The notes under the pieces are model-generated. The model was given only the letters and a program-made list of their open reading frames with translations. It searched no databases and was not told the origin of the DNA. Source: Gramella sp. AN32 (lineage in GTDB: Bacteria; Bacteroidota; Bacteroidia; Flavobacteriales; Flavobacteriaceae). Taken from it: DNA of 64,000 bases. The number at the start of each line of letters is the position of its first letter. Within the stretch, counting starts at the first letter, position 1. Positions 1 through 9,100 of the stretch are shown piece after piece. The translations under genes were made by a program, and so were the position numbers. The stretch spans positions 1 to 64,000 of the forward strand of contig NZ_QEYO01000021.1 of assembly GCF_023718305.1 (NCBI RefSeq). The letters are read 5' to 3'.

Positions 1-126
1 ATAACTGATAACTGATAACTGATAACTGATAACTGATAACTGATAACTGATAACTGATAACTGATAACTGATAACTGATAACTGATAACTGATAACTGAT
101 AACTGATAACTGATAACTGATAACTG
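1..126. repeat. Heptamer tandem repeat, at least 18 copies of ATAACTG
   Basis: Eighteen uninterrupted perfect copies of ATAACTG fill the first 126 bases and probably continue to the left of the window. The unit carries TAA and TGA and its length is not a multiple of three, so every plus-strand frame is closed and the tract is non-coding. It stops about 54 bases before fabI, so copy-number change could alter spacing around the fabI promoter. Confidence 0.97.
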
Positions 127-143
127 AATTCCCTCGGTTTTGC

Positions 144-151
144 TATCTTTA
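144..151 (+). promoter_or_regulatory. Possible -7 element of the fabI promoter
   Basis: TATCTTTA differs from the Bacteroidota -7 consensus TAnnTTTG only in the last base and lies 28 bases upstream of the fabI ATG. No convincing -33 TTG is seen at the usual distance; that position would fall at the end of the heptamer repeat. The call is tentative. Confidence 0.35.
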
Positions 152-179
152 CAAACTAACTAACATAAATTGAAATCAC

Positions 180-1001
180 ATGCCATATAACCTGTTAAAA
201 GGGAAAAGAGGAATTATTTTTGGCGCGTTAGATGAAAACTCGATCGCGTGGAAAACTGCTGAAACCGTTCATGCTGAAGGTGGGAAATTTGTTCTCACTA
301 ATGCCCCTATAGCCATGCGAATGGGGAGTATCAATAATCTTGCGGAGAAGACCGGTTCTAAAATTATTCCTGCTGATGCCACCAGCGTCGAAGATCTTGA
401 AAACCTTGTTGAAAAAGCGGTTGAAATTCTCGGGGGAAAGATCGATTTTGTTTTGCATTCTATAGGGATGTCTGTAAACGTGCGTAAAGGCAACCATTAT
501 ACTGATATGAACTATGATTTTACCACAAAAGGCTGGGATGTTTCCGCAGTTTCATTTCATAAAACCATGCAGGTGCTTTATAAAAAAGATGCCATGGCGG
601 AGTGGGGAAGTATTATTGCCCTGAGTTATATGGCTGCCCAACGTGTATTCCCAGATTATAATGACATGGCCGATAATAAAGCCTATCTGGAATCTATTGC
701 AAGAAGCTTTGGTTACTTCTTCGGAAAAGATAAAAAAGTACGGGTAAATACGATTTCCCAGTCACCAACTCCAACAACCGCGGGACAGGGAGTAAAAGGA
801 TTTGACGGATTCATTTCTTTTGCTGAAAAAATGTCGCCACTTGGAAATGCCACGGCTCAGGAATGTGCAAATTATACGGTTACTTTATTTTCAGACTTAA
901 CCAGAAAAGTAACCCTGCAAAATCTTTATCACGATGGGGGATTCTCCAACACCGGTGTAAGCCAGGAGGTAATGGAAGCCTTTATCAAACACGAAGAATA
1001 A
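180..1001 (+). CDS. fabI: Enoyl-[acyl-carrier-protein] reductase (NADH)
   Basis: Catalyses the last reduction of each fatty-acid elongation cycle, trans-2-enoyl-ACP to acyl-ACP, in the cytoplasm. The 273-residue protein is an atypical short-chain dehydrogenase. The nucleotide-binding segment GALDENSIAW (about residues 15-24) is FabI-like, and the FabI catalytic pattern is present as Tyr150, Tyr160 and Lys167 (Y-x6-K). Length fits the family. It is monocistronic: a heptamer repeat tract lies upstream and a strong hairpin terminator follows ten bases after the stop. FabI is the target of triclosan-type inhibitors in other bacteria; nothing here indicates resistance. Confidence 0.96.
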   Translation: MPYNLLKGKRGIIFGALDENSIAWKTAETVHAEGGKFVLTNAPIAMRMGSINNLAEKTGSKIIPADATSVEDLENLVEKAVEILGGKIDFVLHSIGMSVNVRKGNHYTDMNYDFTTKGWDVSAVSFHKTMQVLYKKDAMAEWGSIIALSYMAAQRVFPDYNDMADNKAYLESIARSFGYFFGKDKKVRVNTISQSPTPTTAGQGVKGFDGFISFAEKMSPLGNATAQECANYTVTLFSDLTRKVTLQNLYHDGGFSNTGVSQEVMEAFIKHEE

Positions 1002-1010
1002 AATAAAAAG

Positions 1011-1043
1011 CCGGTTAAACAACATTTAACCGGTTTCTTTTTT
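1011..1043 (+). terminator. Rho-independent terminator after fabI
   Basis: A 9-bp perfect stem, CCGGTTAAA at 1011-1019 pairing with TTTAACCGG at 1025-1033, has a 5-base loop and is followed by a T-rich run to 1043. It separates fabI from the glycosyltransferase gene starting at 1051. Confidence 0.9.
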
Positions 1044-1050
1044 CTCAAAT

Positions 1051-2055
1051 ATGCTCCCAGAATATTCATTTATCATTCCGGTTTTTAATCGCCCAGATGA
1101 GATTAGGGAATTGCTGAAAAGTATGCTGAAGGTTGACGCTCCGGTTCCTTTTGAAATTATTATCGTGGAAGATGGATCTACATTAAAATCTGATGCTGTT
1201 ATAAAGGAATTTTCAGATAAACTGGATATTCACTATTATTCTAAGTCTAATAGCGGTCCCGGGGATTCCCGAAATTTTGGAATGGGAAAAGCAACCTCTA
1301 ATTACTTTTTAATTCTGGATAGCGATGTTCTTTTACCAGCAAATTATTTAAGGGAAGTACATGCATTTTTAAATAACAATAATTGTGATTGTTTTGGTGG
1401 ACCAGATGCGGCACATCATTCTTTTAGTAAAGTTCAGAAAGCGATCGATTATAGCATGACTTCATTTTATACTACCGGCGGGATTCGGGGGAGTGAAAAA
1501 GCTGTAGATGAATTTCAACCCAGAAGTTTCAATATGGGGATGAGTAGAAAAGCTTTTCTGAATAGTAAAGGTTTTGGAAGTATACATCCGGGTGAAGATC
1601 CCGATCTAAGTTTGCGCTTGAAAAAGGAAGGCTTTAAAATTTGTTTGATTCCGGAAGCGAAAGTTTTTCATAAAAGGCGTATTGATTGGCGCAAATTTTA
1701 TATTCAGGTTAAAAAATTTGGATTGGTGAGGCCTATTTTGAATAAATGGCATCCGGGATCAGCTAAGATTACTTATTGGTTTCCAAGCTTTTTCACCCTG
1801 GGTTTTATAATATCCATAATCACGTTGCTATTAGGCTTTAAATGGCTGGTCATTTTTTACCTGATTTATTTTTTGATGATTGGCATAGATGCTGCAATAA
1901 AAACAGGAGACTTTTATATAGGCTTGTTGGCAATAAAAGCCACGATCATTCAGTTTTTAGGTTACGGTTTGGGATTTTTGGAATCCAGCTTTAGAGTGGG
2001 ATTGATGAATGGAAAGCCACAGGAAGTTTTTCCGAAGTTATTTTTTAAAACATAA
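1051..2055 (+). CDS. Glycosyltransferase family 2, membrane-anchored
   Basis: Predicted to transfer a sugar from a nucleotide-sugar to an acceptor at the inner membrane; the acceptor is unknown. The N-terminal GT-A domain shows the GT2 opening SFIIPVFNRP (about residues 6-15), IIVEDGS, and a DxD-like LDSDVLL near residue 92. GEDPDLSLRLKKEGF near residue 185 corresponds to the conserved ED region. Residues about 248-325 hold three or four hydrophobic helices. It starts just behind the fabI terminator and runs directly into the YbbR-like gene, so it heads a three-gene operon with coaE. Confidence 0.85.
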   Translation: MLPEYSFIIPVFNRPDEIRELLKSMLKVDAPVPFEIIIVEDGSTLKSDAVIKEFSDKLDIHYYSKSNSGPGDSRNFGMGKATSNYFLILDSDVLLPANYLREVHAFLNNNNCDCFGGPDAAHHSFSKVQKAIDYSMTSFYTTGGIRGSEKAVDEFQPRSFNMGMSRKAFLNSKGFGSIHPGEDPDLSLRLKKEGFKICLIPEAKVFHKRRIDWRKFYIQVKKFGLVRPILNKWHPGSAKITYWFPSFFTLGFIISIITLLLGFKWLVIFYLIYFLMIGIDAAIKTGDFYIGLLAIKATIIQFLGYGLGFLESSFRVGLMNGKPQEVFPKLFFKT

Positions 2056-2058
2056 TAA

Positions 2059-3003
2059 GTGAGTAAAAAGAAGAGAATATTTAAGCGATCAAGTCTTAAA
2101 ACCTTTGGGTTTTTTCTGGCCTTTTCTGCCATAGTATGGATCCTTGTGCAATTCTCAAAAACCTATACGCAGCTTATAGAAATCCCGGTTAATTTTATCA
2201 ATGTACCCTTAGATAAAAGCCTTGCGGAGAAACGGCCGGACCATGTGGATCTTCAACTTCAGGATAATGGTTTCAGCATTTATTATTATAAATTTTTTAA
2301 TACGGAACTTGATATAGACCTTTCTAAAGCTACTGAAAATGAAGATTTTCTGGTTTATAATATTCAGAACCACCTTACCGATCTGGAAGACCAGTTAAAA
2401 GTAGATCTGGGTAACAGCAGGATCGTTCAGGAAGAGATTCGAATTCCTTTTCAATTTAAAAAAGAAAAGGTGCTAAGTATAGAACCAAAATTTAACATCT
2501 CTTATGCAGTAGGATTTTCAGCAGATAATCCCGTGGAGCTTATTCCGGACACGGTGCGGGTTAGCGGGCCTCAAAATATTATAGATAGCCTCGAAAGCAT
2601 TAGTACGCTCCAGGTAAATTTAACCAATGTGAACAGCGATATTGCAGGAACTGTAAAGATTGATACTACTGGTTTTGGAATGCTTAGTTTCTATGAAAAT
2701 AGTATAGATTATTCCCAGAAAGTGGAAAAATTTACGGAAGGCAGTGTGGAAATTCCTGTAAAAGTTATTAATGTGCCGGCAAATTTAAACCTCGCTTTTT
2801 TCCCAAAATCTGTCATAGTGTATTATCAGGTTAATTTAAAGCGATTTGATAAAGTAAGCGCAGCAGATTTTGAAGTGGTTTGTGATTTTAAAGAATTGAA
2901 AGAAGGAGATGATTTTATGGTGGCTAAAATTGTAACGCAACCTAAATTCACGACCAATGTTCGGCTCAATGAACGAAAAATTCAATTTGTAATAAAACGA
3001 TGA
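2059..3003 (+). CDS. YbbR-like domain protein
   Basis: A 314-residue protein with one N-terminal transmembrane helix (about residues 14-32) and a long beta-rich extracytoplasmic part. The spaced segments (SAVGF-like ISYAVGFSADNP near residue 148, PDTVRVSGP near 164) are typical of YbbR repeats. In Firmicutes YbbR-type CdaR regulates diadenylate cyclase, but no such enzyme is adjacent here and the role in Bacteroidota is not established. The start is GTG at 2059, three bases after the upstream stop. Its stop overlaps the coaE start as ATGA, indicating translational coupling, an arrangement seen repeatedly in flavobacteria. Confidence 0.8.
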   Translation: MSKKKRIFKRSSLKTFGFFLAFSAIVWILVQFSKTYTQLIEIPVNFINVPLDKSLAEKRPDHVDLQLQDNGFSIYYYKFFNTELDIDLSKATENEDFLVYNIQNHLTDLEDQLKVDLGNSRIVQEEIRIPFQFKKEKVLSIEPKFNISYAVGFSADNPVELIPDTVRVSGPQNIIDSLESISTLQVNLTNVNSDIAGTVKIDTTGFGMLSFYENSIDYSQKVEKFTEGSVEIPVKVINVPANLNLAFFPKSVIVYYQVNLKRFDKVSAADFEVVCDFKELKEGDDFMVAKIVTQPKFTTNVRLNERKIQFVIKR

Positions 3004-3593
3004 TGATTGTTGGACTTACCGGGGGCATTGGAAGTGGTAAGACCACCGTGGCCGGGATGTTCAAAGATTTGGGAATTCCCGTTTATATCGCCGATGATGC
3101 CGGGAAGAGGCTCATGAGCACTTCTGAAGAAATTAAAAACTCTATTATTAAGATTTTTGGGGAAGAATCTTACCACAACAGCGATCCAAATCGGGCATTT
3201 ATTGCTTCAAAAGTCTTTAAGGATCAAAATTTACTTACTCGTTTAAACAATATTATACATCCTGCGGTTAATGCTGATTTTGCGGAATGGCTTAAACACC
3301 AGCATTCTGAATATGTGCTTTACGAGGCAGCAATATTATTTGAAATTGGCAGAAATTCGTCTTGTGATTTTTCTATTTTGGTCATTGCTTCAAAAAAGTT
3401 AAAAATAGAGCGTCTTCAAAAAAGGGATGGTAGCTCAATTTCCCAAATCGAAGACAGAATGGCAAATCAATGGAGTGATGAAAAAAAGATTCCAATGGCA
3501 GATTTTCTAATAAATAACGATGATTTAGAGTCAACATTCAAACGGGTTAAAGATATTCATAGTAAAATCTTAAAAGCAGGCAAAAATTCTTAG
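3000..3593 (+). CDS. coaE: Dephospho-CoA kinase
   Basis: Phosphorylates the 3'-hydroxyl of dephospho-CoA with ATP, the last step of coenzyme A synthesis, in the cytoplasm. The P-loop is at the N-terminus (GLTGGIGSGKTT, residues 5-16, Lys14). The family signature YIADDAGKRLM follows near residue 29, and the lid and C-terminal helices bring the length to 197 residues, normal for CoaE. The start overlaps the YbbR-like stop by four bases; a second ATG directly follows the first, so the exact start may shift by one codon. Confidence 0.95.
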   Translation: MMIVGLTGGIGSGKTTVAGMFKDLGIPVYIADDAGKRLMSTSEEIKNSIIKIFGEESYHNSDPNRAFIASKVFKDQNLLTRLNNIIHPAVNADFAEWLKHQHSEYVLYEAAILFEIGRNSSCDFSILVIASKKLKIERLQKRDGSSISQIEDRMANQWSDEKKIPMADFLINNDDLESTFKRVKDIHSKILKAGKNS

Positions 3594-3601
3594 AAGTTCT
3601 G

Positions 3602-3652
3602 TTAACATTTGGTTAAACACTTTAAGCTCTAAATGTTAAAATCTTACTTTTG
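3602..3652 (+). promoter_or_regulatory. Inverted repeat and -7 element upstream of the histidine kinase gene
   Basis: TTAACATTT (3602-3610) and AAATGTTAA (3631-3639) form a perfect 9-bp inverted repeat spaced by 20 bases. They are followed by TACTTTTG (3645-3652), an exact match to the Bacteroidota -7 element TAnnTTTG. The kinase ATG begins only five bases later, so a transcript starting at the usual distance would be nearly leaderless. The dyad is a plausible binding site for the cognate response regulator; that is inference. Confidence 0.5.
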
Positions 3653-3657
3653 AACCC

Positions 3658-5238
3658 ATGAATAAGAGGCTTTTTGTTCTTCTCGTAGTTCTTATGAGTT
3701 TGTCGCTTATAGGAATTATTTTCGTACAGGGATACTGGATTAAAAGCAGTATCGACGATAAAGAGGAGCAGTTTTCCTACAGAGCCAAGCAGGCCTTATT
3801 AGATGTTTCAGAAGAAATTCAAAATAGGGAATTTGAAAATTATTATTTTCAATTAAACAATCCTGATAGTACCAATAGTAAGTTGAGCAACGTGACGGTT
3901 ACGCAATATTTATTTGCCGGTATAGATAAAGATCAAAACGAAGTCTATTATAATTCTGAAACTATTTTAGAAGAAGATTATAAGGTTTCCTCAGGTTTCT
4001 TACAGTTTGCAAAAGACAGTATTCAGTTTACCAAAATGATCAATAAAAGGGTAAGCGATATTGTACGAAAAAACAGGCTGGATGCGGGGGATAATTTAAG
4101 TGCCAGGCAGCGAATTGAGCATATTGAACGCCTGTCCAGGATGGAAGAAGTTGAAAAGGAGATTTTACGTTCTGCTATTTCTGAATTCATGGTAAGGTTA
4201 CCGGTGAATAAAAGGACTTCAGAAGAAGAAATTGTTGAATTACTGGCGGAGGAATTAGATAAACAGAAGCTTGATCCTACCTTCGAATTCGGAGTTTATA
4301 ATAATGGCATCGCTACAAATTTGCATTCAGATAATTTTAGTTTAAGTCATCCTGCAACATATTCGGTCCCGCTTTTTAAGGACGTGGCGGGTAATAATGG
4401 ATATAGTTTGTTGATAAACCTTTCGAACAAAAAAGAAGAGGTATTATCATCTGTTGTTCTAATGGCCAGTTTGAGTATGGTCTTTACGCTGATTATTGTT
4501 GTAGCCTATTCCAGTGCGCTTTCGCAATTAATAAAACAGAGACAGATTAGTCAGATAAAAACTGATTTTATCAATAACATGACCCACGAGTTCAAAACTC
4601 CTATAGCGACTATAAACCTGGCTTTGGATGCGATTAAAAATCCGAAGATTATTTCAGATCAGGAAAAGGTGTCGCGGTATTTGCAAATGATAAGGGATGA
4701 GAATAAGCGGATGCACGGGCAGGTAGAAAATGTATTAAGGATTTCAAGACTGGAAAAAAATCAGCTTGATCTTAAAAAGGAAAGATATCATTTACACGAT
4801 CTAATTGAAGATGCTATTTCCCATGTGGAATTAATTGTTGAAGATCGTGGAGGCTATATACAAACTCATTTTGGAGCATTAAAATCTTCAATTTTGGCCA
4901 ATGAAGATCATTTTACCAATGTTTTGGTGAATATCATGGACAATGCGGTAAAGTATTCCGAAGAGACGCCTAAAATTGATATTTATACCTCAAACGTAAA
5001 AGATTATATCTTCTGCGAAATTCGGGATCAGGGAGTAGGAATGAACAAACAGGTTCAGAAAAAAATATTTGAAAAATTTTACCGGGAACATACCGGGGAT
5101 ATCCACAATGTTAAAGGTCATGGTTTAGGCTTAGCCTACGCACGCCAGATCATTGAAGACCATCACGGAGCAATTACCGTAACCAGTGAAAAAGGGAAAG
5201 GAAGTACTTTCACAATTAAACTACCACTAATATCTTAA
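3658..5238 (+). CDS. Sensor histidine kinase, RprX-like
   Basis: Membrane sensor of a two-component system. Residues about 4-26 form the first transmembrane helix and about 265-288 the second, bounding a roughly 235-residue periplasmic domain with many charged residues. The HisKA box NNMTHEFKTPIAT places the phosphoacceptor at His310. The ATPase domain follows, with the N-box near 425 (NIMDNAVKYS), DQGVGM near 457 and GHGLGLAYA near 487. The 526-residue length and direct coupling to an OmpR-type regulator match the RprX/RprY pair of Bacteroidota. The stimulus is not visible in the sequence. Confidence 0.9.
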   Translation: MNKRLFVLLVVLMSLSLIGIIFVQGYWIKSSIDDKEEQFSYRAKQALLDVSEEIQNREFENYYFQLNNPDSTNSKLSNVTVTQYLFAGIDKDQNEVYYNSETILEEDYKVSSGFLQFAKDSIQFTKMINKRVSDIVRKNRLDAGDNLSARQRIEHIERLSRMEEVEKEILRSAISEFMVRLPVNKRTSEEEIVELLAEELDKQKLDPTFEFGVYNNGIATNLHSDNFSLSHPATYSVPLFKDVAGNNGYSLLINLSNKKEEVLSSVVLMASLSMVFTLIIVVAYSSALSQLIKQRQISQIKTDFINNMTHEFKTPIATINLALDAIKNPKIISDQEKVSRYLQMIRDENKRMHGQVENVLRISRLEKNQLDLKKERYHLHDLIEDAISHVELIVEDRGGYIQTHFGALKSSILANEDHFTNVLVNIMDNAVKYSEETPKIDIYTSNVKDYIFCEIRDQGVGMNKQVQKKIFEKFYREHTGDIHNVKGHGLGLAYARQIIEDHHGAITVTSEKGKGSTFTIKLPLIS

Positions 5239-5242
5239 ATAT

Positions 5243-5965
5243 ATGGAAACTGAGAACAAGAAAATTTTACTAGTAGAAGATGACCCAAATTTTGGTACCG
5301 TCTTAAAAGATTACCTCGCCATGAATGAGTATGAAGTCACTCATGCAAAAAATGGAATGGAAGGATTCGAAAAGTTCAAAAAAGATGATTTCGATCTTTG
5401 TATCCTAGATGTGATGATGCCTTATAAGGACGGATTCACTCTGGCGAAAGAGATTCGCGAAAAAAATGAAGAAGTGCCAATTATTTTCTTAACTGCTAAA
5501 GCCATGAAAGAAGATGTATTGAAGGGCTATAAAGTAGGGGCAGATGATTACCTGAACAAGCCTTTTGATAGTGAGGTGCTTTTAATGAAAATAAAAGCTA
5601 TCATGCAACGAAAAGCGACAGACAGCGTTGCAGACAGCAAACAATTTGAATTTGAAATTGGTGGTTTTCACCTGAACTCAAAGTTGAGATTCCTAACTTT
5701 TAATGATGAGGAACCTCAAAAATTATCTCCAAAAGAAAATGAGTTGCTTAGATTACTGGCGCTACATGAAAATGATTTAATGCCCAGGGAATTAGCATTA
5801 ACTAAGATTTGGAGGGATGATAACTATTTTACTTCCAGAAGTATGGATGTGTACATTGCCAAATTAAGAAAATATCTTAAAAAGGATGTAAATGTGGAAA
5901 TCCTGAATATTCACGGAGAAGGTTTCCGGCTTGTGATTAAAAACAAGGAAGAAGGAGCCGCATAA
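5243..5965 (+). CDS. OmpR-family response regulator, RprY-like
   Basis: Receiver domain at residues 7-120 with acidic pocket Glu12/Asp13, phosphoacceptor Asp56 in LCILDVMMP, and the conserved Lys in NKPFD near 106. It is followed by a winged-helix DNA-binding domain (about 137-232). It starts four bases after the kinase stop, so the two are co-transcribed and very likely cognate. A 13-bp hairpin terminator follows. In Bacteroides the homologous pair is called RprX/RprY; here that assignment rests on recognition of the sequence pattern only. Confidence 0.92.
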   Translation: METENKKILLVEDDPNFGTVLKDYLAMNEYEVTHAKNGMEGFEKFKKDDFDLCILDVMMPYKDGFTLAKEIREKNEEVPIIFLTAKAMKEDVLKGYKVGADDYLNKPFDSEVLLMKIKAIMQRKATDSVADSKQFEFEIGGFHLNSKLRFLTFNDEEPQKLSPKENELLRLLALHENDLMPRELALTKIWRDDNYFTSRSMDVYIAKLRKYLKKDVNVEILNIHGEGFRLVIKNKEEGAA

Positions 5966-5984
5966 ATAGTAAATCAGTTTCCAG

Positions 5985-6023
5985 AAAATCCCGCATCAGG
6001 GGGATTACCAGATGCGGGATTTT
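5985..6023 (+). terminator. Hairpin terminator after the response regulator
   Basis: A 13-bp perfect stem AAAATCCCGCATC (5985-5997) pairs with GATGCGGGATTTT (6011-6023) around a 13-base loop. It ends the kinase/regulator operon. Confidence 0.85.
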
Positions 6024-6123
6024 ATTATTCCCCTAATGTTTTATAATTTGCAATCTTAGCAATTTATTAAGACATGTTTTCCCACAATACTTATCTTTAC
6101 GGCGAACTCAATTCAGCCCCGTT

Positions 6124-9100
6124 TTGATAAATGTAGTAAGAATATGTGATTTTAAGGGCTCTCCTTCCCGGGAAGCCATCTTACTTCTTTCCTTTTTATT
6201 TCTTTTTATTTTTAGTGGATTCACGCAGGTTCCAAGTTATGATTGGCAATCTAAAGTTGACTTAAAAAATGTTGGCATTACAAATCCAGAGGATATCAAT
6301 ATTGCCATAGCTTCCGGACCACAAAATTTCGTATATGTGCTAACTTTTGGCAGCGGCGTGCAAAAGAGGAATGCTGATGGAAGTTCCGTTTCAAACAATT
6401 TTATTACTGGTTTAGACAGTCCTCTGGATATTGCTGTTGATAGGGAAGGTCTAATTTATATTGCCGATTTTCAGGCTGGGGGAGATACTTTTGCAGATAA
6501 TGGTCAGATAAAAGTCTATAATAGTAATGGAGTTTACCAAAGGTCTATTCTTACTTCCTATTTTCGACCTATGGGAATAGATGTAGATGAGCAATATGTT
6601 TATATAGCTGAGTACAATGATGGGAAGCAGGGGCCAGAAAGAACTCCTTCAAGTAGGATTAGGATTGTAGATAAAATAACTGGTACTGAAGTTAAAGTAA
6701 ATAATAATGTCACTATTCCTTATCGCATTACGGTAAATTCCACTGGGAAGGTTTTTGTGAGTCAGGCGGGAAACTCTAATTCCAGTGTTCAAATCTATAA
6801 TGAGGACTTAGTGAATCAGGGTTCACTTGCCAATATCCAATCTCCTGGAAGTTTGGTTGTAGATGCTTTCGATTATTTACACGTCGTCGAATATGCCGGA
6901 CAGGTGAATTTTGAAGAATTTATTGCGCTTTCTACGAATTTTGATTTCGGGGATTTATTACAATTATCTCATGATATTTATGACGGGATTAAGGATAATG
7001 CCTTTAGTATTAAAGTATTCGATCCCAGTTTAAACTATAAATTTCAGATAAAGGATAAAATTGATTTTCCAATTGATCTGGCTTTCAATAATTGTGACAA
7101 ATTATATGTGGATAATTCAACCGTTTTCGGAACCCATATTGAAAATTTTATAGCACATACTTTTTTCCCTTCCAGATTGGAATTCGATCTCGAAATCTAC
7201 CAAAGAACCCCGGCCTTTGATACTGAAGCTCCTGTGGTTTCCTGTCCTGCAGATATTACGGCCACCGCGGAGGCAGGAAATAATTTTGCCATTGTAACTT
7301 TTCAGGACGCTACTGCAACCGATGCCAATAATTTCACCATTAAACAAACGGGTGGATTATCCAGTGGGAGCCAGTTTCCCGCTGGTGAAACGAGCATCGT
7401 AGAATTCACCGCAACGGATATTTGTGGAAATGAAAGTAGCTGTACATTTACAATTACAGTAAACCCTTCCGATGAAGAGGAAAATAATCCACCAGTTTTT
7501 ATAGACTGTCCCTCTTCAGGTATTATGGTAAATAACGATCCTGGTATATGTGGGGCTATGGTTAATTTTGCTACTCCCCAGGTTACTGATGACGGTGCTT
7601 CTTTTACCCCTGAAAGAACGGACAATTCCGGATTAAATTCTGGTGATCTTTTTCCAATTGGAGAAACAACAATTACCTATCAGGCAGATGATGGCGTTAA
7701 TGAGCCTGTAATTTGCAGTTTTAAGGTTATCGTAAATGATAGCGAAAAACCAAAAATAGAGTGTCCGGGTGATATAAACGAAAGCGTTGCCTTTGGAGAA
7801 TCTGGAAAAATCATTACCTATGGTATGCCCACATTCTCTGACAATTGCGGAAATGCCACCATAACTCAAATCGCAGGTTTGGCAAGTGGGAAAGAGTTTC
7901 CCGTGGGAACAACTACTAATACCTTCACCGTAGACGACGGAAATGGAAATAGCATCAGCTGTAGTTTTAAGGTGACCATCACAGAGGAGGAAAAACCTTT
8001 CAGTTTTGAATGTCCCGGTGATCAAACAAATTCTTTCGATCAAAATTGTCAATTCGAGTTACCAGATTTTACCGCCGCATTAAAAGAAGAATATCCAGAG
8101 GCAGAGTTTTCACAAACTCCTTCTCCAGGGGCGATAGTTTTTCAGAGTACAGATATTACAATTTCCGGAGTGCAAAACGAAGAGCAGTTTTCCTGTACTT
8201 TCTTTATACTTATAAGTGATACTTCAAAACCACAAATAAACTGTCCTGCAGATAAGATAGCAACTTTTGACCCTGACCAAGGATTTACAGTTCCCGATTA
8301 TAGTAATGAATTAGTGCTTTCTGATAATTGTGCCCCTACAGCAGAATTAAGCGATAATGTGAGCCAGTCACCTGCACCGGGTGAAGTTATATATGATAGT
8401 CAGCAGGTTTCTTTTATCGTAAATGATGATGCCGGGAATACCGCAAATTGTAGTTTTCAGCTAAGCTTGGAGGAAGAAGATCAGTCCCAGGAACCAGAAG
8501 CAAAATGTAATGATACCGAAATCAATTTAGATGCGGAAGGCGAAGCAGTCTTAGTGGCAACGCAGGTTTATCAGGGCAATCCTGAAGAAGACAATGTCAT
8601 GCTTAGCATAGACAAAGAAAATTTTGATTGTAGTGACCTTGGCAATGTAAATACGGTAACCTTAACAGTGACTGATAGGGATTCCGGTTTGTCCTCTACC
8701 TGTACTGCTTCGGTTAGGGTAGTAGATAATCAACCTCCCATAGTTGCATGTGGTGAAGATATTACTGAGTTTTATTTGGAAGATGGAACTTTAAAAATAG
8801 AAACATCAGATTTAAATTTCCAGGCTTCAGATAATTGTCAAATTGCTGAATCTTTTGTCGTTCCCAATACATTTACTTCCGCAGGAATCAAGACTATAGA
8901 AATATTCGTTCGGGACACAAGCGGGAATGAAAATAGCTGCGTGACCTCGATTGAGGTTTTGGATGAAGAAATTCCTTTTACCTGTAAAAATTCGCTTTCC
9001 CTTGCTTTAAATGAAAATAATGCATATACCCTGCAACCGGAACAATTAATCAATCAATCCGGAAACCTTTCTGGATATACTTTTTCACTGGATCGTGACC

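Noticed and set aside
1-126. CRISPR array at the left edge
   Set aside because: The units are 7-base perfect tandem repeats without spacers; no cas genes are present anywhere in the window.
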